Assembly: GCA_036961295.1 (NCBI GenBank)
Contig: JBALVX010000001.1
Location: 806,001 to 870,000 of the forward strand
DNA from: JAGPUQ01 sp036961295
GTDB lineage: Bacteria > Pseudomonadota > Gammaproteobacteria > Pseudomonadales > Porticoccaceae
Direction of reading: 5' to 3'
DNA: 64,000 nt
The first letter of the stretch is position 1, and each line of letters starts with the position of its first letter. The notes under the pieces are model-generated. The model had not been told where the DNA came from and searched no databases. It saw only the letters and a list, made by a program, of their open reading frames with translations. Both the position numbers and the translations under genes were made by a program. Below are positions 28,764 through 39,342 of the stretch, piece by piece.

Positions 28764-29608
28764 AACAAATGCGGTACGGAGGCCTTACGAAGCATATTAT
28801 TGGTGGTGCTACCGACAAAAAATTCTCGTAAGCGAGAGTGGCCGTAGGCACCCATAACGATCATATCCACGTTATGTTCTTGCTGATAAGCGTGCAAAGC
28901 CGGTTCGATGTCACCATCGAGGACAGCGGTGCAAACCTGGTGACCGCCATCAACAATCGTTTTTTCCGCCCACTCCATATCTTCACGCAAGGTGTGCTTA
29001 TCTTTGCTAACGGAAACCAAATGACCGGAAACACCTTTAAATAAGGGGCTAGCAGCAAGTAGCTCGACACCCTTGCGAGTGGTTGCACTACTATCAAAGG
29101 CGAGCATAACCACTTCCGGGGTTTTGAATTCTCCCTGGGCGATAAGAACCGGGCTGTGCAACGTACGCACTACACGCTCGACGTTACCGCCAACATCGTT
29201 GTCAGTATCACTGCTATGTTCCTCGCCCTGCTTACCCATCACCAGTAAACGCGTTTCATCTTCCAGCTCTGCCAGGCTCTCCAGCAGGTGACCATGGCGC
29301 TGGCGCAATACCGGCTCGGCGATACCATCGGCAATCACCCGAGCTTTTGCAGTTTCCAACATCAAACGGCCCTGCTCCAGGGCCATTTTGTTACGCCGGG
29401 CATCAAGTTCAGCAAGCTCAGTCAATAAATGTTCTCGTTCGCCAACCCCTAAATTACCACTTAAATCATTTTCCATGGGATAGCGGGACTGATCGAGCAC
29501 GTGCAGTAACATCAAGGGCGCGGCAAGGCGAGCTGCAGCCCAGGCGGCATAGTCGCAAACCGGAGTGGCGGCGCTGGAACCGTCGATACAGGCAATTACA
29601 TTACTCAT
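28754..29608 (-). CDS. Universal stress protein, two-domain (UspE-like)
   Basis: This 284-residue protein carries two tandem Usp domains. The first (about residues 1-145) opens MSNVIACIDGSSAATP and has an LLVMGKQGEE segment. The second (about 155-284) ends DMIVMGAYGHSRLREFFVGSTTNNML, the ATP-binding G-2X-G-9X-G-S/T motif of ATP-binding members. It is likely a cytosolic stress-response protein. It is followed, in gene order, by the SDR and preceded by a SulP transporter, all minus-strand; USP-SulP pairs are common in marine bacteria. Confidence 0.93.
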   Translation of the reverse strand: MSNVIACIDGSSAATPVCDYAAWAAARLAAPLMLLHVLDQSRYPMENDLSGNLGVGEREHLLTELAELDARRNKMALEQGRLMLETAKARVIADGIAEPVLRQRHGHLLESLAELEDETRLLVMGKQGEEHSSDTDNDVGGNVERVVRTLHSPVLIAQGEFKTPEVVMLAFDSSATTRKGVELLAASPLFKGVSGHLVSVSKDKHTLREDMEWAEKTIVDGGHQVCTAVLDGDIEPALHAYQQEHNVDMIVMGAYGHSRLREFFVGSTTNNMLRKASVPHLLLR

Positions 29609-29669
29609 AGTGATTCCTCGTGACCTAAACTTAACAAACTAGTATTCACTACCCGAGCATTAACCATCG

Positions 29670-29691
29670 AACTAATAATCAACTAATAATC
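29670..29691. repeat. 11-bp tandem duplication after the SulP gene
   Basis: AACTAATAATC occurs twice in exact tandem (29670-29680, 29681-29691), immediately past the SulP stop codon (complement of 29695-29697). Confidence 0.8.
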
Positions 29692-29694
29692 AAG

Positions 29695-31182
29695 TTAATG
29701 GCCATCCATCATTTTGTCGATAGCATCGGGCTTATCGTGTTCGGCAAATTTATCGACCAGCGTAGCGCTGGCTTCATTCAAACCAATCACGTCCACATCC
29801 GCACCCTCGCGACGCAATTTAATAATCACTTTGTCGAGGGCATCAATGGCGGTAAGGTCCCAAAAATGTGCACGATGCACATCGATAGTGACTTTACTTA
29901 TCGCCTCTTTAAAATCGAAGGACTGCACAAATTGTTCTGCCGAGGTGTAAAACACTTGGCCAACCACGTTGTAAATACGGTGGTCGTGATCATCTCCAAC
30001 GAGAGCGCTAACGTAAAACACCTGACCGACTTTATTGGCGTAAAACAGCGCACTCAGCAGCACCCCTACACCAACACCTAATGCCAAATTATGTGTGGCC
30101 ACGGTAGTGATTACGGTGGCAATCATCACCACGCTGCTGCTTTTCGGATGCGTACGTAAATTGCTCAACGATGCCCAGCTAAAGGTACCAATGGACACCA
30201 TGATCATCACCGCGACCAGAGCTGCCATAGGGATTAGCGATACCCATTCATCCAGAAACACAACCAGAATCAGCAAAAATACACCTGCGACCAGAGTTGA
30301 TAAACGCGTACGTCCTCCGGATTTCACATTGATTACCGACTGGCCAATCATTGCGCAACCCGCCATACCACCGAGAAAACCTGAGGCGATATTGGACACA
30401 CCCTGCCCGGCACACTCGCGATTTTTATTACTTTGGGTATCGGTTAAGTCGTCGACGATGGTGGCGGTCATCATTGATTCCAACAAGCCCACCGCGGCCA
30501 TCGTGACGGAAACTGGGAAAATAATCTTTAGGGTTTCCAGGTTCCAGGGAATATCAGGAATCAAAAATACCGGTAAGGTATCGGGCAATTCACCCATATC
30601 GCCGACGGTGCGAATATCCAGACCCAAAGCAAGAGAAACCGCGGTGAGCACCACAATGCACACCAGCGGCGAAGGCACGGTGCGATTAACATAAGGAAAC
30701 AGGTAAATGATCCCCAACCCAGCCGCGGTCATCACGTAGACATGCCAGGTCACATGGATTAATTCTGGCAGTTGCGCCATAAAAATGAGGATGGCCAGCG
30801 CGTTAACAAAACCAGTGACCACCGAGCGCGAAACAAAACGCATTAATTGCCCGAGCTTTAATGCCCCGGCAATGATTTGTATGACTCCGGTAAGAATGGT
30901 GGCCGCCATTAAATATTGCAGGCCATGCTCTTTAACCAGCATCACCATTAACAGGGCCATCGCACCGGTAGCGGCGGAAATCATGCCGGGTCGGCCACCG
31001 GCAAAGGCACTGACTACCGCAATACAAAAAGAGGCGTATAAACCGACTTTGGGATCGACACCGGCGATAATTGAGAAGGCAATGGCTTCTGGGATCAAGG
31101 CTAGGGCAACCACCGTGCCGGCCAGCACATCGCCACGGATATTGCTCAACCAGGTTTGGCGTAGTGAATACTGCATGAACAT
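29695..31182 (-). CDS. SulP-family anion transporter with STAS domain
   Basis: This 495-residue membrane protein has 10-14 hydrophobic segments across residues 14-385 and a C-terminal STAS domain (about 400-490). Family motifs visible include [12 protein letters not shown] and [12 protein letters not shown] near the N-terminus and [12 protein letters not shown] in the middle. SulP proteins move sulfate, bicarbonate or dicarboxylates with H+ or Na+. The short form with a compact STAS domain is the one often found in bicarbonate uptake, but substrate cannot be assigned from sequence. It is encoded upstream of a universal stress protein on the same strand. Confidence 0.94.
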   Translation of the reverse strand: MFMQYSLRQTWLSNIRGDVLAGTVVALALIPEAIAFSIIAGVDPKVGLYASFCIAVVSAFAGGRPGMISAATGAMALLMVMLVKEHGLQYLMAATILTGVIQIIAGALKLGQLMRFVSRSVVTGFVNALAILIFMAQLPELIHVTWHVYVMTAAGLGIIYLFPYVNRTVPSPLVCIVVLTAVSLALGLDIRTVGDMGELPDTLPVFLIPDIPWNLETLKIIFPVSVTMAAVGLLESMMTATIVDDLTDTQSNKNRECAGQGVSNIASGFLGGMAGCAMIGQSVINVKSGGRTRLSTLVAGVFLLILVVFLDEWVSLIPMAALVAVMIMVSIGTFSWASLSNLRTHPKSSSVVMIATVITTVATHNLALGVGVGVLLSALFYANKVGQVFYVSALVGDDHDHRIYNVVGQVFYTSAEQFVQSFDFKEAISKVTIDVHRAHFWDLTAIDALDKVIIKLRREGADVDVIGLNEASATLVDKFAEHDKPDAIDKMMDGH

Positions 31183-31410
31183 TTATTTCGATACCTTGAT
31201 AAACAATTCCGCAGCTCGGAATCTCGCTCAGTCGAACCTAATATAGCCGAACCTGGCGTGAAGATTACCGCTGCGAGTTAGTATTGCGGGAAACTAAAGG
31301 AAAACGCCGCGCTCAGCCTATAAGTCACTGGTGCACATGCGGTTATGAAAGAGCGTGCATAATAGCCAGAATGGCTGCCAAGCTCAAACTTGATATAGCC
31401 TTGCTCCTGG

Positions 31411-31456
31411 AATTTAAACCGTGGACCGGGTCGAATTTAAACCGTGGACTGGGCGA
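31411..31456. repeat. 23-bp tandem duplication over a stop codon
   Basis: The 23-base unit beginning AATTTAAACCGTGGAC is present twice (31411-31433 and 31434-31456), with mismatches only near the end. The second copy contains the TAA stop of the minus-strand APH-type kinase (complement of 31437-31439), so the stop-containing 3' end has been copied into the intergenic region. Confidence 0.93.
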
Positions 31457-32477
31457 TTTCCCAGGCCCGATCCGCCCGATTGCGGCATTCATCTTTAAAT
31501 TCCAGCGCGGTGGTGGAACTGGCATTGCCATCCAGCCCCCGCCTGTAGACGCCCTGCACAATCGCCCCGGCGCGGAACAAATTATAGATGACATAAAATA
31601 GCCAGTTATCAATTTTATCCCGACCGGAAAACTCACAGTACCACTGAATTAATTCTTCCTGTGAGGGTAAACCTAGTTCGTCGAGGTCGGGGCGTCGCAT
31701 AGAGGCCTCACCATAAAAATCGGCGTTGTATTCCATGGTGACATAACCGAGATCAGCCAGGGGATGCCCCAGCGTAGACAGCTCCCAATCCAGTACCGCC
31801 ACGACTCGCGGTTCGGTAGGATGAAACATCACGTTTTGTACACGGTAGTCACCGTGGGCGATGCACACTTCATCGCTGTCCGGAATATTTTCGGGCACCC
31901 AGGTCAGCAAGTTTTCCATACTCTCGAGGTGTTCCGTTTTCGATGCCGTATATTGCTTGGTCCAACGATTAACCTGGCGCTGGTAATAGTTGCCGGGGCG
32001 TCCGTAGCTCTCCAAACCCACGGCCTGGTAATCCACCGCGTGCAGCGCCGCCAATACTCGTATTAAGTCGCGCCATAATTCCCGGCGTTGCTCAACAGAG
32101 GCTTCTTCCATCATCGGTCTATCAAAAATTCGGCCTTCTATAGCCTCCATAATGTAAAACTTGGTACCGATGACGCTGGTGTCTTCGCACAGCGCGTACA
32201 TTTTCGGCACCGGGACATCTGTTTTGTAGAGTGCATCCATCACCCGATATTCGCGATCGACCTGGTGAGCCGAAGGCAGCAGCTCACCCGGTGGCTGTTT
32301 GCGCAACACGTAGGGTTGCCCAGCACCGTGTAGCATAAAGGTGGGATTACTCTGACCGCCGTCAAACTGAGTTACGGTAAGCGGGCCTTGAAAGCCCTCT
32401 ACCTCTGCCTCCATAAATCGGGTTAAAGCAGCCTGATCAAATTCGTGCCCCGCTCGAATCGGTGTTAACTCTGTCAT
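31437..32477 (-). CDS. APH-type phosphotransferase (acyl-CoA-metabolism type)
   Basis: The 346-residue kinase-fold protein has FDGGQSNPTFML as nucleotide loop, VLRKQPPG with the conserved Lys, IAHGDYRVQNVMF as catalytic loop, and VLDWELSTLGHPLADLGY with the metal-binding Asp. This is the pattern of APH-family proteins fused to or found near acyl-CoA dehydrogenases (the ACAD10/11 N-terminal type), which phosphorylate 4-hydroxyacyl-CoA in some organisms. I chose the ATG at 32477; in-frame TTG/ATG further upstream lack a ribosome site. It is only distantly related to the tandem pair at 14433-16903. Confidence 0.9.
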   Translation of the reverse strand: MTELTPIRAGHEFDQAALTRFMEAEVEGFQGPLTVTQFDGGQSNPTFMLHGAGQPYVLRKQPPGELLPSAHQVDREYRVMDALYKTDVPVPKMYALCEDTSVIGTKFYIMEAIEGRIFDRPMMEEASVEQRRELWRDLIRVLAALHAVDYQAVGLESYGRPGNYYQRQVNRWTKQYTASKTEHLESMENLLTWVPENIPDSDEVCIAHGDYRVQNVMFHPTEPRVVAVLDWELSTLGHPLADLGYVTMEYNADFYGEASMRRPDLDELGLPSQEELIQWYCEFSGRDKIDNWLFYVIYNLFRAGAIVQGVYRRGLDGNASSTTALEFKDECRNRADRAWEIAQSTV

Positions 32478-32672
32478 AAGCCCCACTACTGTTTTTGGAA
32501 TAAAGCCAAGCATACCTGTTGTGGACAAGCTCGGCAAAATGTCCGCTTTGTGTTTTGTGTTTTGTGTTTGTGTGGTGTTTACTTTTTGAAATAGGTGATT
32601 TCCGCGACGGAATTCTATAAATTCACCACATCATCCTGTTAGATTGTGTCAGCAACCGGGGAGCATTACTCT

Positions 32673-33626
32673 ATGGCAATTGGTACGGGCTTAGGCTTGA
32701 CGCGCTTTCCCTTTCAAAAAACCGACGCTTTTTGGCAATGGGTGGAGCTTTGCGAGCAGAGCGGCATCGATTCGCTTTGGCAAACGGATCGCCTGGTATC
32801 AGACGAACCATTTTTAGAATGCATAACGACACTTGCGGCCATTGCCGGCGCCACCCGTCGAATAAAGTTCGGCATGAATGTCGCCTCGGTCGCCCTCCGC
32901 GACCCTTTAGTACTCGCCAAGCAATGCGCTACCATCGATTTTCTGAGCGGTGGTCGATTATTGCCAGCATTTGGTATAGGCACTGCCACCGCTGCTGAGT
33001 GGTCCGCTACCGGTCGCGCTACCAAAGGTCGAGGCAAACGCACGGATGAAAGTCTCGATATTATCGCCCGCCTCTGGCGTGGCGAATCCGTGAGCACGAG
33101 AGGTGAGCACTATCAGTATCAAAATGCGGTTATTGCTCCGCTGCCGACACAAAACCCCTGTCCATTATGGATTGGTGGCAGTAGTGAGGCGGCGATTCGA
33201 CGCACAGTTCGCTTTGGTACTGGCTGGCAGGCTGGACTAGAATCACCTGAGGGAGCGGGTCGAGCACGCCGAGCGATCATAAATGCCTTGCGGGAGGCAA
33301 CAGAATCGGAAGGCATTGAACGCAGTATCGACCCGGAACATTACGGTACCGGGTTTTTTGTGCATTTTGGCTCGCTGGACGACACTGTTTGTCAGCGAGA
33401 ATTAAAACGTTTTGCTCTAGCGGCTCCAGATCGTAATTTGGCGCACATTATTGCGGTAGGTCAACAAGGCATCATCGATAACATTAAAGCCTACGCCGAT
33501 CAGGGCATCGCAAAATTTATTTTACGGCCACTGGCGACAAACGATGCCGAACTACTATCGCATACCCGTAGAATTATCGAAGATATTGTACCCCGGGCAA
33601 GTGAGTTAAGTATCAATCCAGATTAA
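32673..33626 (+). CDS. Luciferase-like (LLM class) flavin-dependent oxidoreductase
   Basis: The 317-residue protein has the TIM-barrel pattern of bacterial luciferase-like monooxygenases: FWQWVELCEQSGIDSLWQTD after strand 1, IKFGMNVASVALRDP, LSGGRLLPAFGIG, and PLWIGGSSEAAIRR. These enzymes use FMN or F420 to oxidise or reduce small substrates. The start is an ATG at 32673 after GGGGAG; an upstream in-frame GTG at 32646 is less likely. It is divergent from the APH-type kinase and lies 72 bases before a quinone-reductase gene on the same strand. Confidence 0.88.
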   Translation: MAIGTGLGLTRFPFQKTDAFWQWVELCEQSGIDSLWQTDRLVSDEPFLECITTLAAIAGATRRIKFGMNVASVALRDPLVLAKQCATIDFLSGGRLLPAFGIGTATAAEWSATGRATKGRGKRTDESLDIIARLWRGESVSTRGEHYQYQNAVIAPLPTQNPCPLWIGGSSEAAIRRTVRFGTGWQAGLESPEGAGRARRAIINALREATESEGIERSIDPEHYGTGFFVHFGSLDDTVCQRELKRFALAAPDRNLAHIIAVGQQGIIDNIKAYADQGIAKFILRPLATNDAELLSHTRRIIEDIVPRASELSINPD

Positions 33627-33698
33627 ACGACATACACACTGATCTATCTATACCGGAGACGGCATCACTACAAACTAAAAACCAGGGAAAATAATTAA

Positions 33699-34694
33699 AT
33701 GAAAGCGACTTTCTATGAACAGTTTGGCACACCCAAAGACGTGTTGATTTATGGTGAACGGGAAAAGCCAAAACCTAATTCCGGCGAAGTGCTGATAAAA
33801 ATTGCCACCTCTGCGGTAAATCCCTCCGATGTTAAAAAGCGTTCCGGACTGACCTTACCTCAACTATTGGATAACGGCCCAATCATTCCGCACAGCGATG
33901 GCGCGGGCGTTATTGAATCTGTCGGTGCCGGTGTTGCCAACACCCGTATTGGCGAACGGGTATGGATTTATAACGCTCAACATAAAAGAGCTTTCGGTAC
34001 TGCCGCGGAATACCTCGCCCTACCCTTGGCTTTAGCCCCCACCTTGCCCGAAAGCGCGGGTTTTGATGTTGGCGCCTGTCTTGGCATTCCTGCGATGACG
34101 GCACACCGCTGTGTTAATGCCGAAGGTTCTGTTGACGGGAAAACCTTATTAATTACCGGCGGCGCAGGTCGGGTCGGTAACTACGCGATTCAGTTTGCCA
34201 AATTAGGTGGCGCGAATGTGATTGCCAGCGCTGGCTCGGCACAAAGCAAAGAGGATTGCCTGGCTGCCGGGGCCGACTTAGTGATCCCCCACCCCAATGC
34301 TGACACTGTCGCGGAGATAATGGATTTTACCGAGGGCAAGGGCGTTGATCACGTTGTAGAAGGTGATTTTTCTGCCAATATTGAAAGTATTTTAGAGGGG
34401 ATTCGCGTCGGCGGTGTTATCTGCACCTACGCATCCATGTCGAATATGAATCCGACCATGCCTTTTTACCGAATGATGTATCGAGATTTAACGCTGCGCC
34501 TGGTGTTTTTGTATGAATTGCCCGGGGCGGCCATGCAACTGGCCATAGATGATATCAACACCGCCTTACAAAATGATCTACTGATTCACCGCGTCGCCAA
34601 GCACCTTCCTTTAGAGCAAGCAGCGCAGGCTCATCAATTGATTGAGTCCGGTCATCCACGGGGTTGCGTGATTCTAAACACTCCTTTCGCGTAA
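33699..34694 (+). CDS. NADPH:quinone oxidoreductase-like (MDR superfamily)
   Basis: This 331-residue medium-chain dehydrogenase/reductase lacks the structural zinc cysteines, as in quinone oxidoreductases. It opens MKATFYEQFGTPKDVL, has NPSDVKKRSG, IPHSDGAGVIESVG, and the NADPH-binding segment TGGAGRVGNYAIQFAKLGGANVI (read in parts as GGAGRVG and GGANVIA). It probably reduces quinones or enones. An AGGG ribosome site precedes the ATG. It follows the luciferase-like gene closely and may share its transcript. Confidence 0.92.
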   Translation: MKATFYEQFGTPKDVLIYGEREKPKPNSGEVLIKIATSAVNPSDVKKRSGLTLPQLLDNGPIIPHSDGAGVIESVGAGVANTRIGERVWIYNAQHKRAFGTAAEYLALPLALAPTLPESAGFDVGACLGIPAMTAHRCVNAEGSVDGKTLLITGGAGRVGNYAIQFAKLGGANVIASAGSAQSKEDCLAAGADLVIPHPNADTVAEIMDFTEGKGVDHVVEGDFSANIESILEGIRVGGVICTYASMSNMNPTMPFYRMMYRDLTLRLVFLYELPGAAMQLAIDDINTALQNDLLIHRVAKHLPLEQAAQAHQLIESGHPRGCVILNTPFA

Positions 34695-34871
34695 TCCCTC
34701 GTTCCTATAGCCCGTATAATTCAATAAATAGCTTACTATTTGATTTGATTGTAGTTATTATTCAATAACTGAATACAGTACTTCTTCGTATAACATAAGA
34801 TAAAATGAAGGCGTCTTCTTACTTAAGCCTATATAAATTGGCTGTTTAACTTTCAACTAGCAGGAAGCTCA

Positions 34872-36029
34872 GTGAGATATCCAACGGGACGTTGCGCGAA
34901 ATATTGTCGTTTATTTTGCCTTCCTATAGTTATAACTACCGCTCTTGTCGCTTGCTCTCCCGACAAAGATTCAGCAGCCGAAGAGCTTCCTCTACGCCTG
35001 GCAACGGCTCTGGTTAGCAGTGAAATCTTAGCCCTCGAATACACCGTGGTCGGCAATGTTATTTCCGACCATCGCGTTGATATTAGCTCCAAAATTGCCG
35101 CCTATATTCGCACTATCAATGTTGTCGAGGGCGAATACATACGTTCCGACCAGGTACTTGCCACACTGGACGACAGCGCTATCAGTAACGCAATTGCACA
35201 AGCTCGCGCTGCTCTCGGTAGCGCAAAAGCGCAACTCGACGATGCCAACGCTGATTTAACTCGTTACCAGAACTTGCTTAAGGACGAGAGCGTTGCGGAG
35301 TCACGAGTGCAAAAAACTCGCCTGCTGCGAGACACGGCTAAAGAACAGTTCAACAGCGCTACGGCCGCTCTCAATGGTGCACTGGCACAACGCCAATACA
35401 CCCAAATAACCAGCCCGGTAAACGGCCTCGTTATTGCTCGTCACCAGCGTAGTGGCGATTTAGCGACACCCGGTGCACCAATATTATCGGTAGAGTCCCA
35501 GCAAGGTTTATTGTTTCAAACCTATCTTCCAGAGCGCTATTTAAGCCGGGTTAAACCCGGCGATAAACTTGCTGTTCATATAGACACCCTACCTACGCCA
35601 CTGAATGGCCAGGTACTCCGTATCGTGCCATCGGCACATCCGATTACCCGGCGCGTCGAGGTAAATATAGCCTTCCTCCCCAACGAAGCATCAAATCCAG
35701 GCGGGAACCCTATTCCCGGGATGTTTGGTCGAGTCAGCTTTTTATTGGGCTCAGATAGCAAACCCGTGATCCCGAATTCCGCTCTATTTGAACGCGGCGG
35801 CTTACAGGGCGTTTTTGTCGTTGATGACGACAAGCGTCTACGCTTTCGCTGGCTGCGTGTAGGCCGGCAGTACGCCAGCACAACAGAAATAATTACAGGT
35901 TTGTCTGCGGGGGAGAGAATTCTTACTACCGCACAAGCGGGACTGAGTGAAGGCACGCTTATAGAGGACTTAGCGATGCTGGAAAAGCCAGGTAACGCTG
36001 GCGACACTTTAGATTCCAACGAACGATAA
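34872..36029 (+). CDS. RND efflux periplasmic adaptor (lipoprotein)
   Basis: This 385-residue membrane-fusion protein starts on GTG at 34872, with AGGA seven bases before. It has a lipoprotein signal (hydrophobic stretch ending LVAC, Cys28), a split lipoyl domain (VDISSKIAAYIR, QITSPVNGLVIAR), an alpha-helical hairpin (about residues 105-170), and a beta-barrel with a C-terminal proximal domain. It links the inner-membrane RND pump at 36034 to the outer-membrane channel at 39339. The three genes form one operon with gaps of 4 and -4 bases. Confidence 0.95.
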   Translation: MRYPTGRCAKYCRLFCLPIVITTALVACSPDKDSAAEELPLRLATALVSSEILALEYTVVGNVISDHRVDISSKIAAYIRTINVVEGEYIRSDQVLATLDDSAISNAIAQARAALGSAKAQLDDANADLTRYQNLLKDESVAESRVQKTRLLRDTAKEQFNSATAALNGALAQRQYTQITSPVNGLVIARHQRSGDLATPGAPILSVESQQGLLFQTYLPERYLSRVKPGDKLAVHIDTLPTPLNGQVLRIVPSAHPITRRVEVNIAFLPNEASNPGGNPIPGMFGRVSFLLGSDSKPVIPNSALFERGGLQGVFVVDDDKRLRFRWLRVGRQYASTTEIITGLSAGERILTTAQAGLSEGTLIEDLAMLEKPGNAGDTLDSNER

Positions 36030-36033
36030 TATT

Positions 36034-39000
36034 GTGGAATCAAAAAATAAGACCCGTTTAAATCTCGCTGGCTTGCTCGCTAGTTATTTTGTCACCTCAC
36101 GTATTACCCCGGTCCTGGTATTGGGCTGCCTACTCCTGGGTGTACTGGCAATAAACCTGACGCCACGGGAAGAAAACCCGCAAATTGTCGTCCCCGCTGC
36201 CAATGTGATTGTCAGTTTTCCTGGCGCTTCCCCTGGCGAGATCGAACAATTAATTATTCGTCCCCTGGAAAATACTATTAAACAAATTTCCGGCGTAGAT
36301 CATACCTTTGCAGTAGCGTCAGATTCGCTGGGCATGCTAACGGTGCAGTTTAATGTAGGCGAAAATACCGAGCAGTCCCTGGTAAAACTGTATGACCACG
36401 TAATTGGCCAGCAGGAGAACTTCCCTCCCGGTGCTAGTATGCCGATGGTGCAAAGCATCGACGTCGATAGAGTGCCCGTGGTCACCGTAACTCTGGCCTC
36501 TGAGCAATACGACGACTATGCCTTAAAGCGCATCGCCGATCGTATGCTCGATAAACTTCGCAGCCTACGGCCTATCTCCGCCATGTATGTACGCGGTGGT
36601 CGCGACCGGGAAGTTCGGGTCGAACTGGATTTGGCAAAATTACAGGCTTACCATATCCCGGTAACACAATTACGTCGGGCGATTCAAAGTCAGAATGTCT
36701 CAATCCCCCTCGGGAATACCGTTCAGAACAACGACTTCACGCAGGTCTACCTAAATGGACAACTGAGTGAGACCAATGAGCTGAATCAATTGGTCATCGG
36801 AGTTCAAGACCAAAAGCCAATTTATCTTTCCGATGTTGCCCGCGTCGTCGATGGCCCTAACGAGCAACGGGACACCCTAAGTCGCTTCGCTTTTGGACCA
36901 GCTGATCAACGCTTCAATCAACATCCTAGTCTTGAGCTAAACTCTGTCACTCTCGCTATCGCCAAAAAACCCAACACTAACGCGGTATTTATGGCCGAGG
37001 ATGTCCTCTCTCGTATCGAGGAGATGAAAAACACCTTTATACCGGCAGGTATTGAGGTTATCGTGACCCGTAACGATGGAGAAAAAGCGGATCAAGCCGT
37101 TAACGTGCTGATTTATAATCTCGGCATTGCAATTTTTTGTGTTTTCTTAATTACTATTTTCTTTTTGGGCTGGAAATCAGCCATTATTGTTGGATTTTCC
37201 GTACCCCTTATATTGTCCTTGACTCTGGGCGCCGATTTTTTATTCGGGCCTACTATAAACCGGGTTACCCTGTTCGCATTAATTTTATCCTTGGGCATGT
37301 TGGTTGATGGCCCGATTGTGGTGGTGGAAAATATTTATCGCCATTTCAATTTATCAAATAATGGTGACCGCCGTAGCCTTGCAATCGAGGGTACCAATGA
37401 AATTGGTAATGCCACTAACTTAGCGACCTTTGCGGTGATGCTGGGTTTTTCTTCTATGTTATTTGCGCTCGACGGCATGGTAGGACAGTATTTCTATCCG
37501 ATAGCTTTTAACGTTCCTATCACCATGCTTGTCTCAGTGATTGTGGCCTATATCGTCACGCCCTGGGCTGCTTGTCGCTGGCTGCACGACATTGAGACAT
37601 CCAATCTAAGCTCTCCCTTAAAGCGCTCTGCGGGTATCAATTTCTTTTATCGTTATCTTTTAATCCCTGGATTACAGAAACCGAAACTGCGTAATTTCAC
37701 TTACTTGGCGGTGATCTTTGCACTGCTACTCTCTTGTCTTCAGCCGGTTTGGCAATTTATTCGCCCTTCGGGCATCGACGGCCCTGCTTCATTGTTTGGC
37801 GTTGAGTTAGCCATGCTCCCCAAAGACAATAAAAACACTTTTAATATCACCATTGATATGCCAGAAAATACTCCGGTCGAAAAAACGGACCAAGTGGCAA
37901 GAGAGGTGGGCGAACTGATGCGTCGCCAGCCCGAAGTGCGCCATTATTTAACCTGGGTTGGCCAAACCGGAGTAATTGATTTTAACGGTCTACTGCGGGG
38001 GGCCGCATCCAAAGCTGGCACTTATATTGCGGAAATACGCGTAAATTTAACCAACAAAACCCAACGGAAATTAAGTTCCATTACTATGGTTAGAGAGCTA
38101 CGAGACGATATTCTTACAATTCAACAACGCTACCCCGGTAGCTTGATACAGCTTGTGGAAGATCCCCCCGGCCCTCCCATGCGAGCCAGCGTACTCGCTG
38201 AAATTTATGGCAAGGACTTAAAAGTCATGCGTGAAATTGCCGCTCACACCAAAATGGAATTTGAACGCACCTACGATATGGTTGAGGTAAACGATTCTAC
38301 ACCGGCAGATGTCCCCATATATAGTGTTCTCGTCGACAAGGAAAAGGCTGCCCTTTCCGGTATTAACACAGCAGAGATCGCCACCTTACTACGCACCCTG
38401 GTCGATGGTGAAGTCGTTGGCAATCTTCATGTTGCTGAAGAAAGTAATCCCGTCGCCATTAAATTAGACATACCCCGGCACCGAGAAATCAATCCGGAAA
38501 TTTTATCGATGGTTTCCATTACCAACCGAAACGGCGATTCAATCCCTTTGGCATCGATCGCGTCGGTAAAACTCGAGGTAGCCGAAAAACCCATTTTCCA
38601 CAAGGATTACGAACGAGTGGTTTATGTGGCAGGCGAGTTGAGGCAGGCGACACCAATTTTCTCGGTACTGCATCTTAATCAGCAGTTACAAGGATTTAAA
38701 ACCAGTGACGGACAACAATTACAAACCGGCAATCTGGGTCTCGAAAGAACCGACCCAGAAACCATTAAAGGTTACCAATTACTTTGGGATGGTGAAATGC
38801 GTCTTACCCTGGACACCTTCGGCGATCTGGCTAATGCATTGGGGCTAGCTTTAGTTTTTATCTATATTTTACTGGTTGCTTACTATCAATCGTTTAGTAT
38901 TCCGATGATTGCCATGTCTGCCATTCCTCTCGGTTTAATTGGTGTATTTCCCGGTCACTGGATTATGGGCCAGGCATTTACGGCTACATCGATGATTGGC

Positions 39001-39342
39001 ATCGTTGCGCTAGCGGGTATCGTGGTACGTAACTCCCTATTAATCATTGATTTTGTTCTCGACCACCTCGATGATGGAATGCCCCTGCAAGAAGCCATTT
39101 TAGAGGCGACGGTGTTGCGTTTACGCCCTATCATCCTCACTGCCGTGTCTACCGTGCTCGGCAGTGCCATAATGATTACCGATCCAATTTTCGGTGGTCT
39201 GGCTATCTCGATGATTTTCGGTACAGTTATAGCCACCCTTCTTACTATTCTGGTTATTCCCTTCTTGCTGTATCAATTGCTAGAAAAGCAAGGTTTTGGC
39301 GAGGGTGCCGATAAAAATCCTGAGGCACAAGCGCAATCGTGA
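36034..39342 (+). CDS. RND-family inner-membrane efflux transporter
   Basis: The 1102-residue transporter has the RND plan: one helix near residues 25-42, a large periplasmic porter domain, helices 2-6 (about 360-510), a second porter domain, and helices 8-12 (about 925-1085). Helix 4 reads LGMLVDGPIVVVENI: the first proton-relay Asp is present but the second, as in AcrB LVDDA, is replaced by Gly. The opening LTPREENPQIVVP and SFPGASPGEIEQLI are typical of HAE-type pumps. It starts on GTG. Substrates cannot be told from sequence; a drug or lipid efflux role is likely. Confidence 0.95.
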   Translation: MESKNKTRLNLAGLLASYFVTSRITPVLVLGCLLLGVLAINLTPREENPQIVVPAANVIVSFPGASPGEIEQLIIRPLENTIKQISGVDHTFAVASDSLGMLTVQFNVGENTEQSLVKLYDHVIGQQENFPPGASMPMVQSIDVDRVPVVTVTLASEQYDDYALKRIADRMLDKLRSLRPISAMYVRGGRDREVRVELDLAKLQAYHIPVTQLRRAIQSQNVSIPLGNTVQNNDFTQVYLNGQLSETNELNQLVIGVQDQKPIYLSDVARVVDGPNEQRDTLSRFAFGPADQRFNQHPSLELNSVTLAIAKKPNTNAVFMAEDVLSRIEEMKNTFIPAGIEVIVTRNDGEKADQAVNVLIYNLGIAIFCVFLITIFFLGWKSAIIVGFSVPLILSLTLGADFLFGPTINRVTLFALILSLGMLVDGPIVVVENIYRHFNLSNNGDRRSLAIEGTNEIGNATNLATFAVMLGFSSMLFALDGMVGQYFYPIAFNVPITMLVSVIVAYIVTPWAACRWLHDIETSNLSSPLKRSAGINFFYRYLLIPGLQKPKLRNFTYLAVIFALLLSCLQPVWQFIRPSGIDGPASLFGVELAMLPKDNKNTFNITIDMPENTPVEKTDQVAREVGELMRRQPEVRHYLTWVGQTGVIDFNGLLRGAASKAGTYIAEIRVNLTNKTQRKLSSITMVRELRDDILTIQQRYPGSLIQLVEDPPGPPMRASVLAEIYGKDLKVMREIAAHTKMEFERTYDMVEVNDSTPADVPIYSVLVDKEKAALSGINTAEIATLLRTLVDGEVVGNLHVAEESNPVAIKLDIPRHREINPEILSMVSITNRNGDSIPLASIASVKLEVAEKPIFHKDYERVVYVAGELRQATPIFSVLHLNQQLQGFKTSDGQQLQTGNLGLERTDPETIKGYQLLWDGEMRLTLDTFGDLANALGLALVFIYILLVAYYQSFSIPMIAMSAIPLGLIGVFPGHWIMGQAFTATSMIGIVALAGIVVRNSLLIIDFVLDHLDDGMPLQEAILEATVLRLRPIILTAVSTVLGSAIMITDPIFGGLAISMIFGTVIATLLTILVIPFLLYQLLEKQGFGEGADKNPEAQAQS

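Noticed and set aside
31284..31601. 105-codon plus-strand frame over the 23-bp duplication
   Set aside because: Runs antisense to the APH-type kinase 3' end; its sequence resembles no known protein.
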